A stretch of DNA of 64,000 bases from Paenimyroides baculatum (GCF_008629655.1 NZ_VWSG01000006.1:62001-126000), one strand, 5' to 3'; counted from the first letter of the stretch, positions 9,175 to 18,124 are shown. Notes: generated by a model not told the origin, from the sequence alone. Translations and numbers: made by a program.

Positions 9175-10314
9175 TTATTTAGCAATTCCTCTTGAAATTA
9201 CAATTTTTTGGATTTCTGAAGTTCCTTCGTAAATCTGTGTGATTTTTGCATCACGCATCATACGCTCTACATGGTATTCGCTAACGTAACCGTTACCACC
9301 GTGAATTTGAACTGCTTCAATTGTAGTGTCCATAGCTGTTTGCGATGCAAATAATTTTGCCATAGCTCCAGAAATAGAAATATCTTCGCCATTATCTTTT
9401 TCAGACGCCGCTTTCATACACAATAAACGTGCTGCCGAAATATTTACAGCCATATCTGCCAATTTAAATGCAATTGCTTGGTGGTTGATGATTTCTGTTT
9501 TAAACGCTTTACGCTCTTTAGCATATTTTAAAGACAATTCGTAAGCACCTTGCGCAATACCTAAAGCTTGCGATGCAATACCGATACGACCGCCGTTTAA
9601 AACATTCATTGCGAAAGCAAAACCAAACCCGTCTTCGCCAATTCTGTTTTCTTTAGGAACCTTAACATCTGTAAACATTAAAGAATGTGTATCGCTTCCG
9701 CGAATTCCCATTTTCTTTTCTTTTAAACCGATTTCAAAACCTGGCCATCCTTTTTCAACAATAAAAGCATTGATTCCTTTATGTCCTTTTTCAGGATGCG
9801 TGTGTGCAATAACCAAGTAAGTAGATGCCGTGCTACCGTTTGTAATCCAGTTTTTAGTACCGTTTAACAAGTAGTGGTCACCCATATCAACCGCAGTTGT
9901 TTTTTGTGATGTAGCATCAGATCCAGCTTCTGGCTCAGATAAACAAAAAGCACCGATTACTTCACCAGATGCCAATGGCACCAAATATTTTTGTTTTTGT
10001 TCTTCTGAACAGTATTTTTCCATTCCCGCACAAACCAACGAGTTGTTAACTGACATAACAACTGCTGCCGATGCATCAACTTTAGCAATTTCTTCCATTG
10101 CCAAAACATAAGAGACGCTGTCTAAACCTGCGCCACCGTATTTTGGGTCAACCATCATTCCTAAAAATCCAAGCTCACCCATTTTTTTTACTGCATCAGC
10201 AGGAAATTTAGAGTGCTCATCACGTTCAATAACTCCAGGTAATAATTCAGTTTGAGCGAAATCACGAGCAGCTTGTTGAATCATTAATTGCTCTTCAGTT
10301 AATTTAAAATCCAT
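9175..10314 (-). CDS. acyl-CoA dehydrogenase (short/medium-chain type)
   Basis: 379 residues, the usual length. It oxidises acyl-CoA to trans-2-enoyl-CoA with FAD, passing electrons to ETF. Visible signatures are GAFCLSEPEAGSDATS (family signature 1, FAD/substrate contact), the C-terminal QIHGGNGY, and QIYEGTSEIQ, whose Glu is the catalytic base in SCAD/MCAD-type enzymes. The substrate chain length is not determined by the sequence; butyryl-CoA or branched short-chain is likely. It is a single gene with its own Bacteroidota promoter upstream (10354-10385) and terminator downstream. Confidence 0.93.
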   Translation of the reverse strand: MDFKLTEEQLMIQQAARDFAQTELLPGVIERDEHSKFPADAVKKMGELGFLGMMVDPKYGGAGLDSVSYVLAMEEIAKVDASAAVVMSVNNSLVCAGMEKYCSEEQKQKYLVPLASGEVIGAFCLSEPEAGSDATSQKTTAVDMGDHYLLNGTKNWITNGSTASTYLVIAHTHPEKGHKGINAFIVEKGWPGFEIGLKEKKMGIRGSDTHSLMFTDVKVPKENRIGEDGFGFAFAMNVLNGGRIGIASQALGIAQGAYELSLKYAKERKAFKTEIINHQAIAFKLADMAVNISAARLLCMKAASEKDNGEDISISGAMAKLFASQTAMDTTIEAVQIHGGNGYVSEYHVERMMRDAKITQIYEGTSEIQKIVISRGIAK

Positions 10315-10353
10315 CTATTTTATTGTTTTTGTAAACATATTAATTTTCCGCTC

Positions 10354-10385
10354 CAAATATAATCGAATATTGCCAATTTTTCAAA
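10354..10385 (-). promoter_or_regulatory. Bacteroidota-type promoter for acyl-CoA dehydrogenase
   Basis: On the - strand, a -33 TTTG (complement of 10382-10385), a 20-base spacer, then -7 TATATTTG (complement of 10354-10361), matching the TTG/TAnnTTTG consensus of the primary sigma factor in this phylum. Confidence 0.65.
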
Positions 10386-10406
10386 AATTATATCTATTTT
10401 TAATTT

Positions 10407-11495
10407 ATGAATACAGAAAAATTTAAAGTGCTTGGTGTAATGTCAGGTACATCGTTAGACGGAATTGACTGCGCCGTTGTAGAATTTACAAAGAATAACA
10501 ACGTTTGGAGTTTTGATTTTATTTCAGGAAAAACAACTGCTTATTCTAAAGATTGGCAGAATAAATTACAGCATGCCATTCATCTTTCTGATACCGATTT
10601 ACATCTTTTAAATATTGAATATACTTACTTTCTAGCCGAATATTTAGATGATTTTATTACGGATAATAATTTGACTGATCTGGATTTCATTTCATCGCAC
10701 GGACATACGGTTTTACATCAACCCGAAAATGGAATTACCCTGCAAATTGGAAATTTACCAACTGTTACTGATATGATTTCTTTGCCTTTTGTGTGCGATT
10801 TTCGTGTGCAGGATGTGCAGTTAGGCGGACAAGGAGCTCCGTTGGTTCCCATTGGCGATCGCTTGCTTTTTGCCGATTATGATTATTGCTTGAATTTAGG
10901 TGGATTCTCTAATATTTCTTTTGAAGAAAACAACGAACGAATTGCGTTTGATATTTGTCCGGTTAATACCTTATTGAATCATTTTGCAAAAAAAATAGGT
11001 AAAGACTTTGATGAAAGCGGAAATTTCGCAGCATCAGGAACGGTTAATCAAGATTTGTTGAATGAGTTGAATAATCTATCGTTCTATAATCAGCAAGGTC
11101 CAAAATCATTAGGGATAGAACAAGTAAATACCATTTATCTGCCATTGATCGAAAAATATCATTTATCCGCTCAAGATCATTTGGCAACCGTAACAGAACA
11201 TATCGCGTATCAAATAGCATCAACCCTAAAAAAATCAAACTCAAAATTATTAGTAACAGGCGGTGGTGCATTCAACGAACACCTTATTAATAGGTTAAAA
11301 TTTTACGCACCAAATACAACCGTTGTTTTAGGATCAAAAGAATTGATAGAATTTAAAGAAGCCATAATTTTTGCTTTTCTAGGTGTACTTCGTGTTACAA
11401 ATACAGATAATGTGTTGAGCAGTGTTACGGGCGCATCAAAAAATCATTGTTCGGGTATTATATTTAATGAGGAATTATTAAGAAGTAATTGCTAA
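10407..11495 (+). CDS. anmK: anhydro-N-acetylmuramic acid kinase
   Basis: 362 residues. It hydrolyses and phosphorylates 1,6-anhydro-MurNAc to MurNAc-6-phosphate in peptidoglycan recycling. Family features are all present: N-terminal GVMSGTSLDGIDCAVVEF (ATP-binding loop with the catalytic Asp), ISSHGHTVLHQP, CDFRVQDVQLGGQGAPLVP, LNLGGFSNIS and the C-terminal VTGGGAFNEHLI. Divergent from the acyl-CoA dehydrogenase and followed 52 bases later by glutamate dehydrogenase; no recycling partner gene is adjacent. Confidence 0.93.
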   Translation: MNTEKFKVLGVMSGTSLDGIDCAVVEFTKNNNVWSFDFISGKTTAYSKDWQNKLQHAIHLSDTDLHLLNIEYTYFLAEYLDDFITDNNLTDLDFISSHGHTVLHQPENGITLQIGNLPTVTDMISLPFVCDFRVQDVQLGGQGAPLVPIGDRLLFADYDYCLNLGGFSNISFEENNERIAFDICPVNTLLNHFAKKIGKDFDESGNFAASGTVNQDLLNELNNLSFYNQQGPKSLGIEQVNTIYLPLIEKYHLSAQDHLATVTEHIAYQIASTLKKSNSKLLVTGGGAFNEHLINRLKFYAPNTTVVLGSKELIEFKEAIIFAFLGVLRVTNTDNVLSSVTGASKNHCSGIIFNEELLRSNC

Positions 11496-11520
11496 ATTGA
11501 TTTGTAATGAATTATATTTG
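11489..11520 (+). promoter_or_regulatory. promoter for glutamate dehydrogenase
   Basis: TTG at 11489-11491, a 21-base spacer, then TATATTTG at 11513-11520. It overlaps the end of anmK and lies 27 bases before the dehydrogenase start. Confidence 0.55.
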
Positions 11521-11547
11521 TCGGGAAAATAAAAAGTAATCAATATA

Positions 11548-12774
11548 ATGAAAGATTTATTAAAGAAATTCGAAGATAAAAAACCAGAAGTTGTTTTTCA
11601 TTGGTCTGATTCTGAAACAGAAGCAGAAGGGTGGACAGTAATTAATTCATTGCGTGGCGGTGCTGCAGGTGGTGGTACACGTATGCGTAAAGGATTAGAT
11701 ATGAACGAGGTTTTGTCTTTGGCTAAAACTATGGAAGTGAAATTTACCGTTGCAGGTCCGGCTATTGGTGGTGCAAAATCTGGTATTAATTTCGATCCTG
11801 CTGATCCGCGTAAAGAAGGCGTTTTACGTCGTTGGTACAAAGCGGTTTTTCCTTTATTGAAAAATTATTACGGAACAGGTGGAGATTTAAATGTTGATGA
11901 AATTCACGAAGTAATCCCAATGACCGAAGATTGTGGTTTATGGCATCCGCAAGAAGGTGTTTTTAACGGACATTTTAAACCAACCGAAGCAGAAAAAATC
12001 AACCGTATTGGTCAGTTGCGTCAAGGTGTTTTAATGGAAGTTGTAAATCCTGCGTACACGCCAGACGCTGCTAAAAAAATAACAGTTGCCGATTTAATTA
12101 CAGGTTATGGTGTTGCAGAAGCAGTAAATCATTACTACAATATTTACGGTGGTAACGTAAGCGGTAAAAAAGTAATTGTTCAAGGTTTTGGTAACGTAGG
12201 TGCAGCAGCAGCTTATTATTTTGCACAAATGGGTGCTAAAGTTGTTGGTATTATTGACCGCGACGGTGGAATTATGAAGGCGGAAGGATACTCTTTTGAA
12301 GAGATCAAGACGTTATTCTTAAACAAAAACGGAAATACCTTGGTTGCTGATAACATGATTCCTTTTGCAGAAATTAACGATAAAATCTGGAGTATGGGTG
12401 CTGAAGTATTCGCGCCATGTGCAGCTTCACGTTTAATTACAAAAGAGCAGGTTGACGCAATGATTAATTCTGGATTAGAAGTTATTTCATGTGGAGCGAA
12501 CGTTCCTTTTGCAGATAAAGAAATTTTCTTTGGTCCAATTATGGAATATGTTGATTCTAAAATCAGTTTAATTCCAGATTTTATTTCAAACTGTGGTATG
12601 GCGCGCGTTTTCGCTTACTTCATGGAAAGTCGTGTACCAATGAACGATGCTAAAGTTTTCGAAGATACATCGAACATCATTAAAAAAGCTTTAGAAAAAG
12701 CACATGCTTTGAATTCATCTAAAACAGATATTTCTGCAGCAGCTTTTGAAACCGCTTTAAAACAATTAGTGTAG
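11548..12774 (+). CDS. Glu/Leu/Phe/Val dehydrogenase family protein
   Basis: 408 residues. It oxidatively deaminates an amino acid (probably glutamate) with NAD(P)+. The substrate domain contains GGAAGGGTRMRKGLDMNEV and AGPAIGGAKSGI, whose Lys is catalytic; the Rossmann domain contains VQGFGNVGAAAAYYFAQMGA and an Asp (GIIDRDGG) at the end of beta-2, which favours NAD+. Followed by a terminator, so monocistronic. Leucine or valine specificity cannot be ruled out from the sequence alone. Confidence 0.9.
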   Translation: MKDLLKKFEDKKPEVVFHWSDSETEAEGWTVINSLRGGAAGGGTRMRKGLDMNEVLSLAKTMEVKFTVAGPAIGGAKSGINFDPADPRKEGVLRRWYKAVFPLLKNYYGTGGDLNVDEIHEVIPMTEDCGLWHPQEGVFNGHFKPTEAEKINRIGQLRQGVLMEVVNPAYTPDAAKKITVADLITGYGVAEAVNHYYNIYGGNVSGKKVIVQGFGNVGAAAAYYFAQMGAKVVGIIDRDGGIMKAEGYSFEEIKTLFLNKNGNTLVADNMIPFAEINDKIWSMGAEVFAPCAASRLITKEQVDAMINSGLEVISCGANVPFADKEIFFGPIMEYVDSKISLIPDFISNCGMARVFAYFMESRVPMNDAKVFEDTSNIIKKALEKAHALNSSKTDISAAAFETALKQLV

Positions 12775-12795
12775 TTTCAACACAATATATACATT

Positions 12796-12823
12796 AAAGC
12801 AAGTAGAAATACTTGCTTTTTTT
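12796..12823 (+). terminator. terminator after glutamate dehydrogenase
   Basis: Perfect stem AAAGCAAGTA / TACTTGCTTT with a GAAA loop and a following T run. Confidence 0.88.
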
Positions 12824-12878
12824 ATACAACTAAATAAAAAATGTATATTTACCTAAAATTTAAGCTTTATTAGAAAAT

Positions 12879-13760
12879 ATGATGATGCAGTTTACAAACG
12901 AAGAAAAAAAATCAATGGCTATTACAACAGCGGTAGTTGGAGTTTTGTTGATGATTTTGATATTTATACGTTTTGCAAATTCTGTTGATATATCTGAATT
13001 AGCAGGCGGTGGCGGTGGCGGAGTCGAAATTAATTTTGGCGACAGCGATTTGGGTATGGGTCCCGATTTTACAAGCGAAGTATTAAATGTTACCGAAGCT
13101 AATAAAAAATCGGCAGCTGCCCGTGAACCCGAAGTTGAAGAAGAAATTTTAGCACAAGAAAACACCAGAGATGTTCGCGATTATACGGTAGTTAAAAAAG
13201 CAACTACTACAAAAGACAAACCTAAAACCATTACAAAACCTGTAAGAGAACAACCAAAAACACGTCAGGTTTCCGATTTTGTTAAGAATGCAGCATCAAG
13301 TTTGAATGGAAACAAATCTGGTGGTGATGGAGATGACGGCGTTGCTGGTAATAAAGGAAGAAAAGACGGATCTTTAAATTCTAGTAATTATTATGGCGAT
13401 GGTGGTTCTGGTGGTGGAACAGGTGGCGGTCACGGAACAGGAAACGGTTCGGGAGTCGGAGCAGGATCTGGAAGCGGAACAGGTGGCGGAAATGGTTATT
13501 CTTTATCAGGCAGAAAGGCAACTTCACGCCCTGCACCACAAAACAACTGTAACGAAGCAGGAACAATCGTAGTTCGTGTAAAGGTTGATAGAAATGGAAA
13601 TGTGATTGAAGCAACACCAGGAATTAAAGGATCTACAAACAGTTCAAGCTGTTTAAAAAATATTGCAAAAGATGCCGCAATGCGTACCAAATGGGAACCA
13701 AAAGCATCCGCATCAGCAGAACAAATTGGAAGTATAGTTTACAACTTTAAATTGAATTAA
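12879..13760 (+). CDS. TonB-like energy transducer
   Basis: 293 residues; ATG codons at 12879, 12882 and 12885 are all possible starts. One N-terminal membrane helix (TTAVVGVLLMILIFIRF) is followed by a periplasmic linker rich in Glu, Lys and Pro (about 85-130), a long Gly/Ser tract (about 160-205), then a C-terminal TonB-like fold (GTIVVRVKVDRNGNVIEATP, AAMRTKWEPKA) that would contact receptor TonB boxes. In flavobacteria this protein normally follows exbB-exbD; here it faces them, with a small membrane gene between. Confidence 0.85.
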   Translation: MMMQFTNEEKKSMAITTAVVGVLLMILIFIRFANSVDISELAGGGGGGVEINFGDSDLGMGPDFTSEVLNVTEANKKSAAAREPEVEEEILAQENTRDVRDYTVVKKATTTKDKPKTITKPVREQPKTRQVSDFVKNAASSLNGNKSGGDGDDGVAGNKGRKDGSLNSSNYYGDGGSGGGTGGGHGTGNGSGVGAGSGSGTGGGNGYSLSGRKATSRPAPQNNCNEAGTIVVRVKVDRNGNVIEATPGIKGSTNSSSCLKNIAKDAAMRTKWEPKASASAEQIGSIVYNFKLN

Positions 13761-13764
13761 AAAT

Positions 13765-13797
13765 AAAAAACCTCAAATCTTAAGTTTGAGGTTTTTT
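13765..13797. terminator. terminator after TonB-like gene
   Basis: AAAAAACCTCAAA / TTTGAGGTTTTTT with a 7-base loop; symmetrical A and T runs allow action on both strands. Confidence 0.88.
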
Positions 13798-13864
13798 GTT
13801 AATACTCGTTACTTCAAATAACATAACGTAATGAAGCATATCAAGAAGTTTATTAATGAACAAA

Positions 13865-13887
13865 GTTCTCGACAAGCTCGAACTGAC
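13865..13887. repeat. short imperfect palindromic intergenic element
   Basis: GTTCTCGACAAGCTCGAAC, followed by TGAC, is a GC-richer imperfect palindrome in an AT-rich spacer. From general knowledge, sequences of this form recur in intergenic regions of many Bacteroidota genomes. Only one copy is visible here. Confidence 0.45.
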
Positions 13888-13942
13888 GAAAGGTTGATAT
13901 TTGTATTGGTTATAAAATGACTCAACTAAAAACTTCAAAAGA

Positions 13943-14323
13943 ATGAAAACATTAATTAGGCTAGTTTCTATAATTTCTTACATGTCAATCATTTTGACAG
14001 GGCAAATGATTGGAATTCCTTTAATACTATGGCTAGTTTTTTCAATTTTTAATTTTGGAAATATCGATCAATTATTTGCAATATTTGGATTTATTGGTAT
14101 TATACTGAATTTAAGTAAATTGAAAAATAATATAGTTGTTGCTATTTTAAGTTTCTTACTTATGTTGTCACCAATAGTTAGTAGATTAGTTCAAGTTCCG
14201 ATTGAAATGTTTGAGTATCTAGGATTTCAAATCCCTTTGATAATTTTTATATTAACGTACTTGACCTACATTTTAATTATTGCAAAAGAAAAAATTCTAA
14301 TATCAAAAAGTAACAAAAACTAA
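13943..14323 (+). CDS. small integral membrane protein
   Basis: 126 residues, nearly all hydrophobic, with about four membrane segments (SIISYMSIILTGQMIGIPL, FAIFGFIGIILNL, VVAILSFLLMLSPIV, QIPLIIFILTYLTYILII) and a basic C-terminus (KEKILISKSNKN). Not recognised. It sits between the TonB-like gene and exbD, is read convergently to exbD, and ends in a perfect 36-base palindromic terminator. It separates genes that are usually one operon, so it may be a later insertion. Confidence 0.6.
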   Translation: MKTLIRLVSIISYMSIILTGQMIGIPLILWLVFSIFNFGNIDQLFAIFGFIGIILNLSKLKNNIVVAILSFLLMLSPIVSRLVQVPIEMFEYLGFQIPLIIFILTYLTYILIIAKEKILISKSNKN

Positions 14324-14357
14324 AAAAACTCCCGATCAGCTGATCGGGAGTTTTTTT
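14322..14357. terminator. perfect 36-base palindromic bidirectional terminator
   Basis: A7 CTCCCGATCAG / CTGATCGGGAG T7, symmetric about 14339/14340. It serves the membrane gene on + and exbD on -, whose stop codon begins inside it. Confidence 0.92.
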
Positions 14358-14751
14358 AATTCTTATTGGTAGCAATTACAAACTTAAGATTGTTCTTTAC
14401 ACCAATTTGTAAAACGTTTACTAAATCTTGTACCTGTAAGTTGTACGGTATTCTAACAACTACGGTTTGAGTTTTATCTCCGCCAAGTTTCGCTAATAAA
14501 TGCGCTTCTAAATCTTGCGGATTAACCGGTTCTTTATCAATGAAAAACTCTTTGTTTTCGTTAACAGATAAAGTAATCAGCTGCTTGTTGGTTTTTTCTG
14601 TTGCTTCTGCTTTAGGCAATGTCATTTTAATAACATTTGGATTGGCTAAAGTAGATATGATAATAAAAAAAAGTAACAGGAAAAACATGATGTCGCTTAA
14701 CGATGAGGTTGCAACTTCAGCATGAAATCTTTTACTTCTCTTTATGGCCAT
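14356..14751 (-). CDS. exbD: ExbD/TolR family biopolymer transport protein
   Basis: 131 residues with a single N-terminal membrane helix preceded by SSLSDIMFFLLLFFIIISTL; the Asp in SDIMF is the conserved proton-carrying residue of ExbD/TolR. The periplasmic domain of about 90 residues follows. With ExbB it forms the proton-driven motor that energises TonB. It overlaps the upstream exbB by 20 bases, which implies coupled translation. Confidence 0.9.
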   Translation of the reverse strand: MAIKRSKRFHAEVATSSLSDIMFFLLLFFIIISTLANPNVIKMTLPKAEATEKTNKQLITLSVNENKEFFIDKEPVNPQDLEAHLLAKLGGDKTQTVVVRIPYNLQVQDLVNVLQIGVKNNLKFVIATNKN

Positions 14752-15448
14752 TTGGTCTCTGTATTATGTTAATAAATTTTAAAATGATTTTTTGCGACTG
14801 TAAAGCAAAACCATCAATTTTTCCGTTTAAAAGGTGGTACGCCGCATAAGCAATAATACCAACGATTAATCCGGCACCACTACTGATCATTTTTTCGTAT
14901 AAACCACCCGAAATGTTGGCAATACTAATGTTTTCGGTAATAGATATGTTGTAGAAAATTTTAATAACCCCCGAAATAGTTCCAACGAAACCTAAAGTAG
15001 GTGCAATACCGGCAATAGTTCCCAAATGGTTCAGTTTTTTCTCCATATTGGCAATTTCAATGTTGGTTACCTTTTCCATGTTCGATTCAATTTCCGAAAT
15101 CGGTCTTCCAATCGTAAGTAATCCTTCATGCAAAACGTTAGACTCTGCAGTGTTTTCGCGTTGAACCGATGCTACTGCCAAATCCAGATTACCCGAATTA
15201 AGCTGCGTTTTCAACGAATCCATTAATCCCGCGCTGGTTTTTTTAGCCGATTTCTGAATATAAAAGTATCTTTCAAAAGTAAGATAAATCGTATAAACAA
15301 ATAATATCACAATAGGTATTAAAAACACACCACCTTTTAAAACAAACTCAAATAGAGAAAGTTCCTTTGTTGTGGCAACGTTTTCTACAATGGCTTGTGT
15401 TGTTTGTGTTAAACTGTCTGGTGCAGCTTGCAAAAAAAATGTCATCAT
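14732..15448 (-). CDS. exbB: MotA/TolQ/ExbB proton channel family protein
   Basis: 238 residues with three membrane segments: near residue 32 (GVFLIPIVILFVYTIYLTF), and two in the C-terminal half, including the conserved LGTIAGIAPTLGFVGTISGVI region and the GAGLIVGIIAYAAYHLL helix. It forms the pentameric channel around ExbD. First gene of the exbB-exbD pair, divergent from folC. The pair most likely powers the TonB-like protein at 12879-13760. Confidence 0.9.
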   Translation of the reverse strand: MMTFFLQAAPDSLTQTTQAIVENVATTKELSLFEFVLKGGVFLIPIVILFVYTIYLTFERYFYIQKSAKKTSAGLMDSLKTQLNSGNLDLAVASVQRENTAESNVLHEGLLTIGRPISEIESNMEKVTNIEIANMEKKLNHLGTIAGIAPTLGFVGTISGVIKIFYNISITENISIANISGGLYEKMISSGAGLIVGIIAYAAYHLLNGKIDGFALQSQKIILKFINIIQRPNGHKEK

Positions 15449-15570
15449 AAAGTTTTATTTAACGCGTAAAAAAATGATTTTTGTAGATTGATATTTCAAA
15501 ACAATTATTTGTGCTAAATAATGAAAAAAATATCACATATTAAATTAATATAAAACAAAATTTGGTATAT

Positions 15571-16791
15571 ATGGATAAGTATCACGAAACGGTTGAATGG
15601 ATGTTTGCGCAACTGCCAATGTTTCAGCGAATAGGGACCGACGCTTTTCGAAAAGATTTAACCAATACGCTTAAAATTGCGGCTCATTTAAACCATCCCG
15701 AACGCAATTTTAAAACCATTCATGTTGGTGGAACAAACGGTAAAGGTTCCACGTCGTCTTTAATTGCGTCTGTTTTGCAAGAAGCTGGTTTTAAGGTTGG
15801 TTTGTACACATCGCCGCATTTGGTTGATTTTCGCGAACGCATCCGTGTAAATGGTGAGGATATTTCAAAAGAATTCGTTGTTGATTTTATCGAACATAAT
15901 AAATCGTTTCTCGAAAATAATAAATTGAGTTTCTTTGAAATGACGGTTGGTATGGCTTTTCAGTATTTTTCCGATCAAAAAGTCGATGTCGCAATTATCG
16001 AAGTCGGTTTGGGCGGTCGTTTAGATTCTACAAACATCATCACTCCTTTATTAAGTGTCATCACCAATATTGGCTGGGATCATATGAATTTATTGGGAAA
16101 TACCATAGAAGAAATCGCTTTTGAAAAAGCCGGAATCATTAAAGAAAATATTCCCGTTGTTATTGGCGAATTTACTGCTGAAACTAAAATAGTGTTTCAA
16201 AAAGAAGCCGAATTAAAAAACGCACCTATTTATTTTGCTTCCAAAACCGATGATATTCCTGAATTAGAATCCGATTTAAAGGGAAATTATCAGGTTCACA
16301 ACAAGAAAACAGCATATCAAGCAATACAATTATTAAGGAATCATTTTTCAATTTCTGATGCTGATATTTTAAAAGGTTTTTTAAATGTCGAAAAAAATAC
16401 CGGTTTAAAAGGAAGGTGGACAGTTTTGTCTGAAAAACCTTTGATTGTTGCCGATACTGCTCACAACAAAAACGGACTAGAAATAGTGATGCACCAGGTT
16501 CATCAGCAAAAATTCGATAAGTTGTTTATGGTATTTGGCGTTGTAAACGATAAAGACATCGATTCTATTTTGCCCTATTTACCAAAAAATGCCGAATATT
16601 TTGTTGCCAAACCAAATGTTCCCCGCGGATTAGATGCCACTGTTCTAAAAGATATACTTACGACAAACGGATTTAATGCAATTGACTTTAATTCAATACC
16701 CGACGCTTTAAACCATGCAAAAAACAAAGCGTCTGTAAACGACATGATATATATTGGCGGAAGTACTTTTGTAGTTGCAGAAGTGGTTTAA
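15571..16791 (+). CDS. folC: bifunctional folylpolyglutamate synthase / dihydrofolate synthase
   Basis: Start taken at ATG 15571 (MDKYHETVEWMF) rather than the in-frame TTG at 15562; about 406 residues. It adds L-glutamate to dihydropteroate and folates using ATP. Signatures: P-loop HVGGTNGKGSTSS, omega loop LYTSPHLVDFRERIRVNG, IIEVGLGGRLDSTNI, and NIGWDHMNLLGNTIEEIAFEKAGI with the metal-binding His. In flavobacteria folC commonly neighbours exb/tonB genes, as here. Confidence 0.92.
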   Translation: MDKYHETVEWMFAQLPMFQRIGTDAFRKDLTNTLKIAAHLNHPERNFKTIHVGGTNGKGSTSSLIASVLQEAGFKVGLYTSPHLVDFRERIRVNGEDISKEFVVDFIEHNKSFLENNKLSFFEMTVGMAFQYFSDQKVDVAIIEVGLGGRLDSTNIITPLLSVITNIGWDHMNLLGNTIEEIAFEKAGIIKENIPVVIGEFTAETKIVFQKEAELKNAPIYFASKTDDIPELESDLKGNYQVHNKKTAYQAIQLLRNHFSISDADILKGFLNVEKNTGLKGRWTVLSEKPLIVADTAHNKNGLEIVMHQVHQQKFDKLFMVFGVVNDKDIDSILPYLPKNAEYFVAKPNVPRGLDATVLKDILTTNGFNAIDFNSIPDALNHAKNKASVNDMIYIGGSTFVVAEVV

Positions 16792-16830
16792 GCCATAGAT
16801 AAAAGGTTTTTGAATAATAATATGGTCATT

Positions 16831-16872
16831 AATATACTATAAAAGCCCAAAATGTAACTTTTATAGTATATT
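16831..16872. terminator. convergent terminator between folC and HxlR gene
   Basis: Perfect 15-bp inverted repeat AATATACTATAAAAG / CTTTTATAGTATATT with a 12-base loop, between converging genes. The stem is AT-rich and the T run short, so termination strength is uncertain. Confidence 0.6.
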
Positions 16873-16888
16873 CTTTTCTTCAATAAAA

Positions 16889-17263
16889 TTACACAGTAAC
16901 TTCACTTTTCTTATGCAGTTTGTTTCGGTAATCAATTCCCCAATTGGCAATTTCTTCGATTATCGGGCTTAAGGTTTTGCCGTATTCGGTAATTTCGTAT
17001 TCAACTGTAACAGGTTTTGTATTAAAAACGGTTCTTTTTACCAAATGATTCATTTCTAAATCTTGCAGTTCTTTAGAAAGCATTTTTGTTCCGATACCAT
17101 CAATCTCCCTCAAAAGATCCATAAAACGTAATTTTTCGCCTCGAATCAATGTTCCTAAAATATGGAATTTCCATTTACCCGACAGTATTCCCATAGTATC
17201 TTTAATCGCAGTCATTCTGGTTTGACACACAGCGTTATTGTTCAATACGGCTTTTTTCTTCAT
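16889..17263 (-). CDS. HxlR family transcriptional regulator
   Basis: 124-residue winged-helix protein with the MarR-related HxlR core: MGILSGKWKFHILGTLIRG, RFMDLLREIDGIGTKMLSKE (recognition helix) and the wing KPVTVEYEITEYGKTLSPI. Cys13 (AVCQTRM) sits at the position where this family keeps a redox- or quinone-sensing Cys. Divergent from the YceI lipoprotein gene; two palindromes in the shared spacer (17313-17351) are its likely operators, so it probably represses both genes. Confidence 0.85.
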   Translation of the reverse strand: MKKKAVLNNNAVCQTRMTAIKDTMGILSGKWKFHILGTLIRGEKLRFMDLLREIDGIGTKMLSKELQDLEMNHLVKRTVFNTKPVTVEYEITEYGKTLSPIIEEIANWGIDYRNKLHKKSEVTV

Positions 17264-17312
17264 TTTATTTTGATGATTTGCAAACAGATTACAAAAATAC
17301 GGTTTTAAACAA

Positions 17313-17351
17313 TAGTTTCTTCAAGGAAATTAGTTTCCAAAAGGAAACTAA
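17313..17351. promoter_or_regulatory. two tandem palindromic operators (probable HxlR sites)
   Basis: Site 1 is a perfect palindrome, TTAGTTTCC AAAA GGAAACTAA (17330-17351). Site 2 is an imperfect copy, AGTTTC TTCAA GGAAAT (17314-17330). Their centres are about 18 bases apart, placing two regulator dimers on nearly the same face, between the divergent HxlR and YceI genes. Confidence 0.65.
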
Positions 17352-17422
17352 TGGTAAAAAGATCTTTAATCTACCGTAAATTTACCACCTCATTAATTAA
17401 ACTAATAATAATTGATATTATA

Positions 17423-18103
17423 ATGAAAAAAGTATTTGTTTTAGCCGTAGTGGCATCGGCTTTTATTGTTTCTTGCCAGCGTGCTGCCAGCGATCAATCT
17501 ACAACTTCGGCTCCACAAGAGGTTGCTGCAGAAAAAGGTGCTACTTACACGGTAAATAAAGAAGCGAGTAATGTAAAATGGACGGGTTACCACAAAGGTG
17601 GCTTAAATCCACGTTTCGGAATCATGAAAGGCGAAGGAACGCTTTCTGCTGAAAGCGGTGTAATTACAGGCGGATCGTTTTTAATTGATATGAATTCTGT
17701 TTTAACGGATGCAGCTTCTGTTGATCCGGCTTCTTCTGGAGGAAAAACTTCGGCAGATTTAGATCTACACTTAAAAAATGCAGATTTCTTTGATGTAGCA
17801 AAGTATCCTACTGCAAAATTTGAAATTACATCGGTTAAAAGCTTTGATGCTGCTACCGATAAAAGTGCTATTGCTGATGCAAACTTCGTAATAAGTGGAA
17901 ACTTAACTATTAAAGAAAAAACGGTTAATGTTACTTTCCCTGCAAAAGCGGTAGTTTCTGATACGGAAATTACATTAACTTCTAAATTTACAATCAACCG
18001 CCAAGATTGGGGATTGGTTTACGGAACTGATGGTGATGCGAAAGATTGGATGATTTCTCAAGAAATTGATATCGAACTAAATATCAAAGGAAATAAGTCT
18101 TAA
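17423..18103 (+). CDS. YceI family lipoprotein
   Basis: Start set at ATG 17423 (MKKVFVLAVVASAFIVSC), which gives a clean lipoprotein signal with Cys18; the ORF extends upstream to 17351 without support and would run through the operators. The YceI lipocalin-like domain spans about residues 40-225 (VKWTGYHKGGLNPRFGIMKG, LKNADFFDVAKYPTAKFEIT, FTINRQDWGL). Members bind isoprenoid-type lipids. Expression is probably controlled by the divergent HxlR regulator. Confidence 0.88.
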   Translation: MKKVFVLAVVASAFIVSCQRAASDQSTTSAPQEVAAEKGATYTVNKEASNVKWTGYHKGGLNPRFGIMKGEGTLSAESGVITGGSFLIDMNSVLTDAASVDPASSGGKTSADLDLHLKNADFFDVAKYPTAKFEITSVKSFDAATDKSAIADANFVISGNLTIKEKTVNVTFPAKAVVSDTEITLTSKFTINRQDWGLVYGTDGDAKDWMISQEIDIELNIKGNKS

Positions 18104-18124
18104 TTATTTTTTCATAGTTAATGT

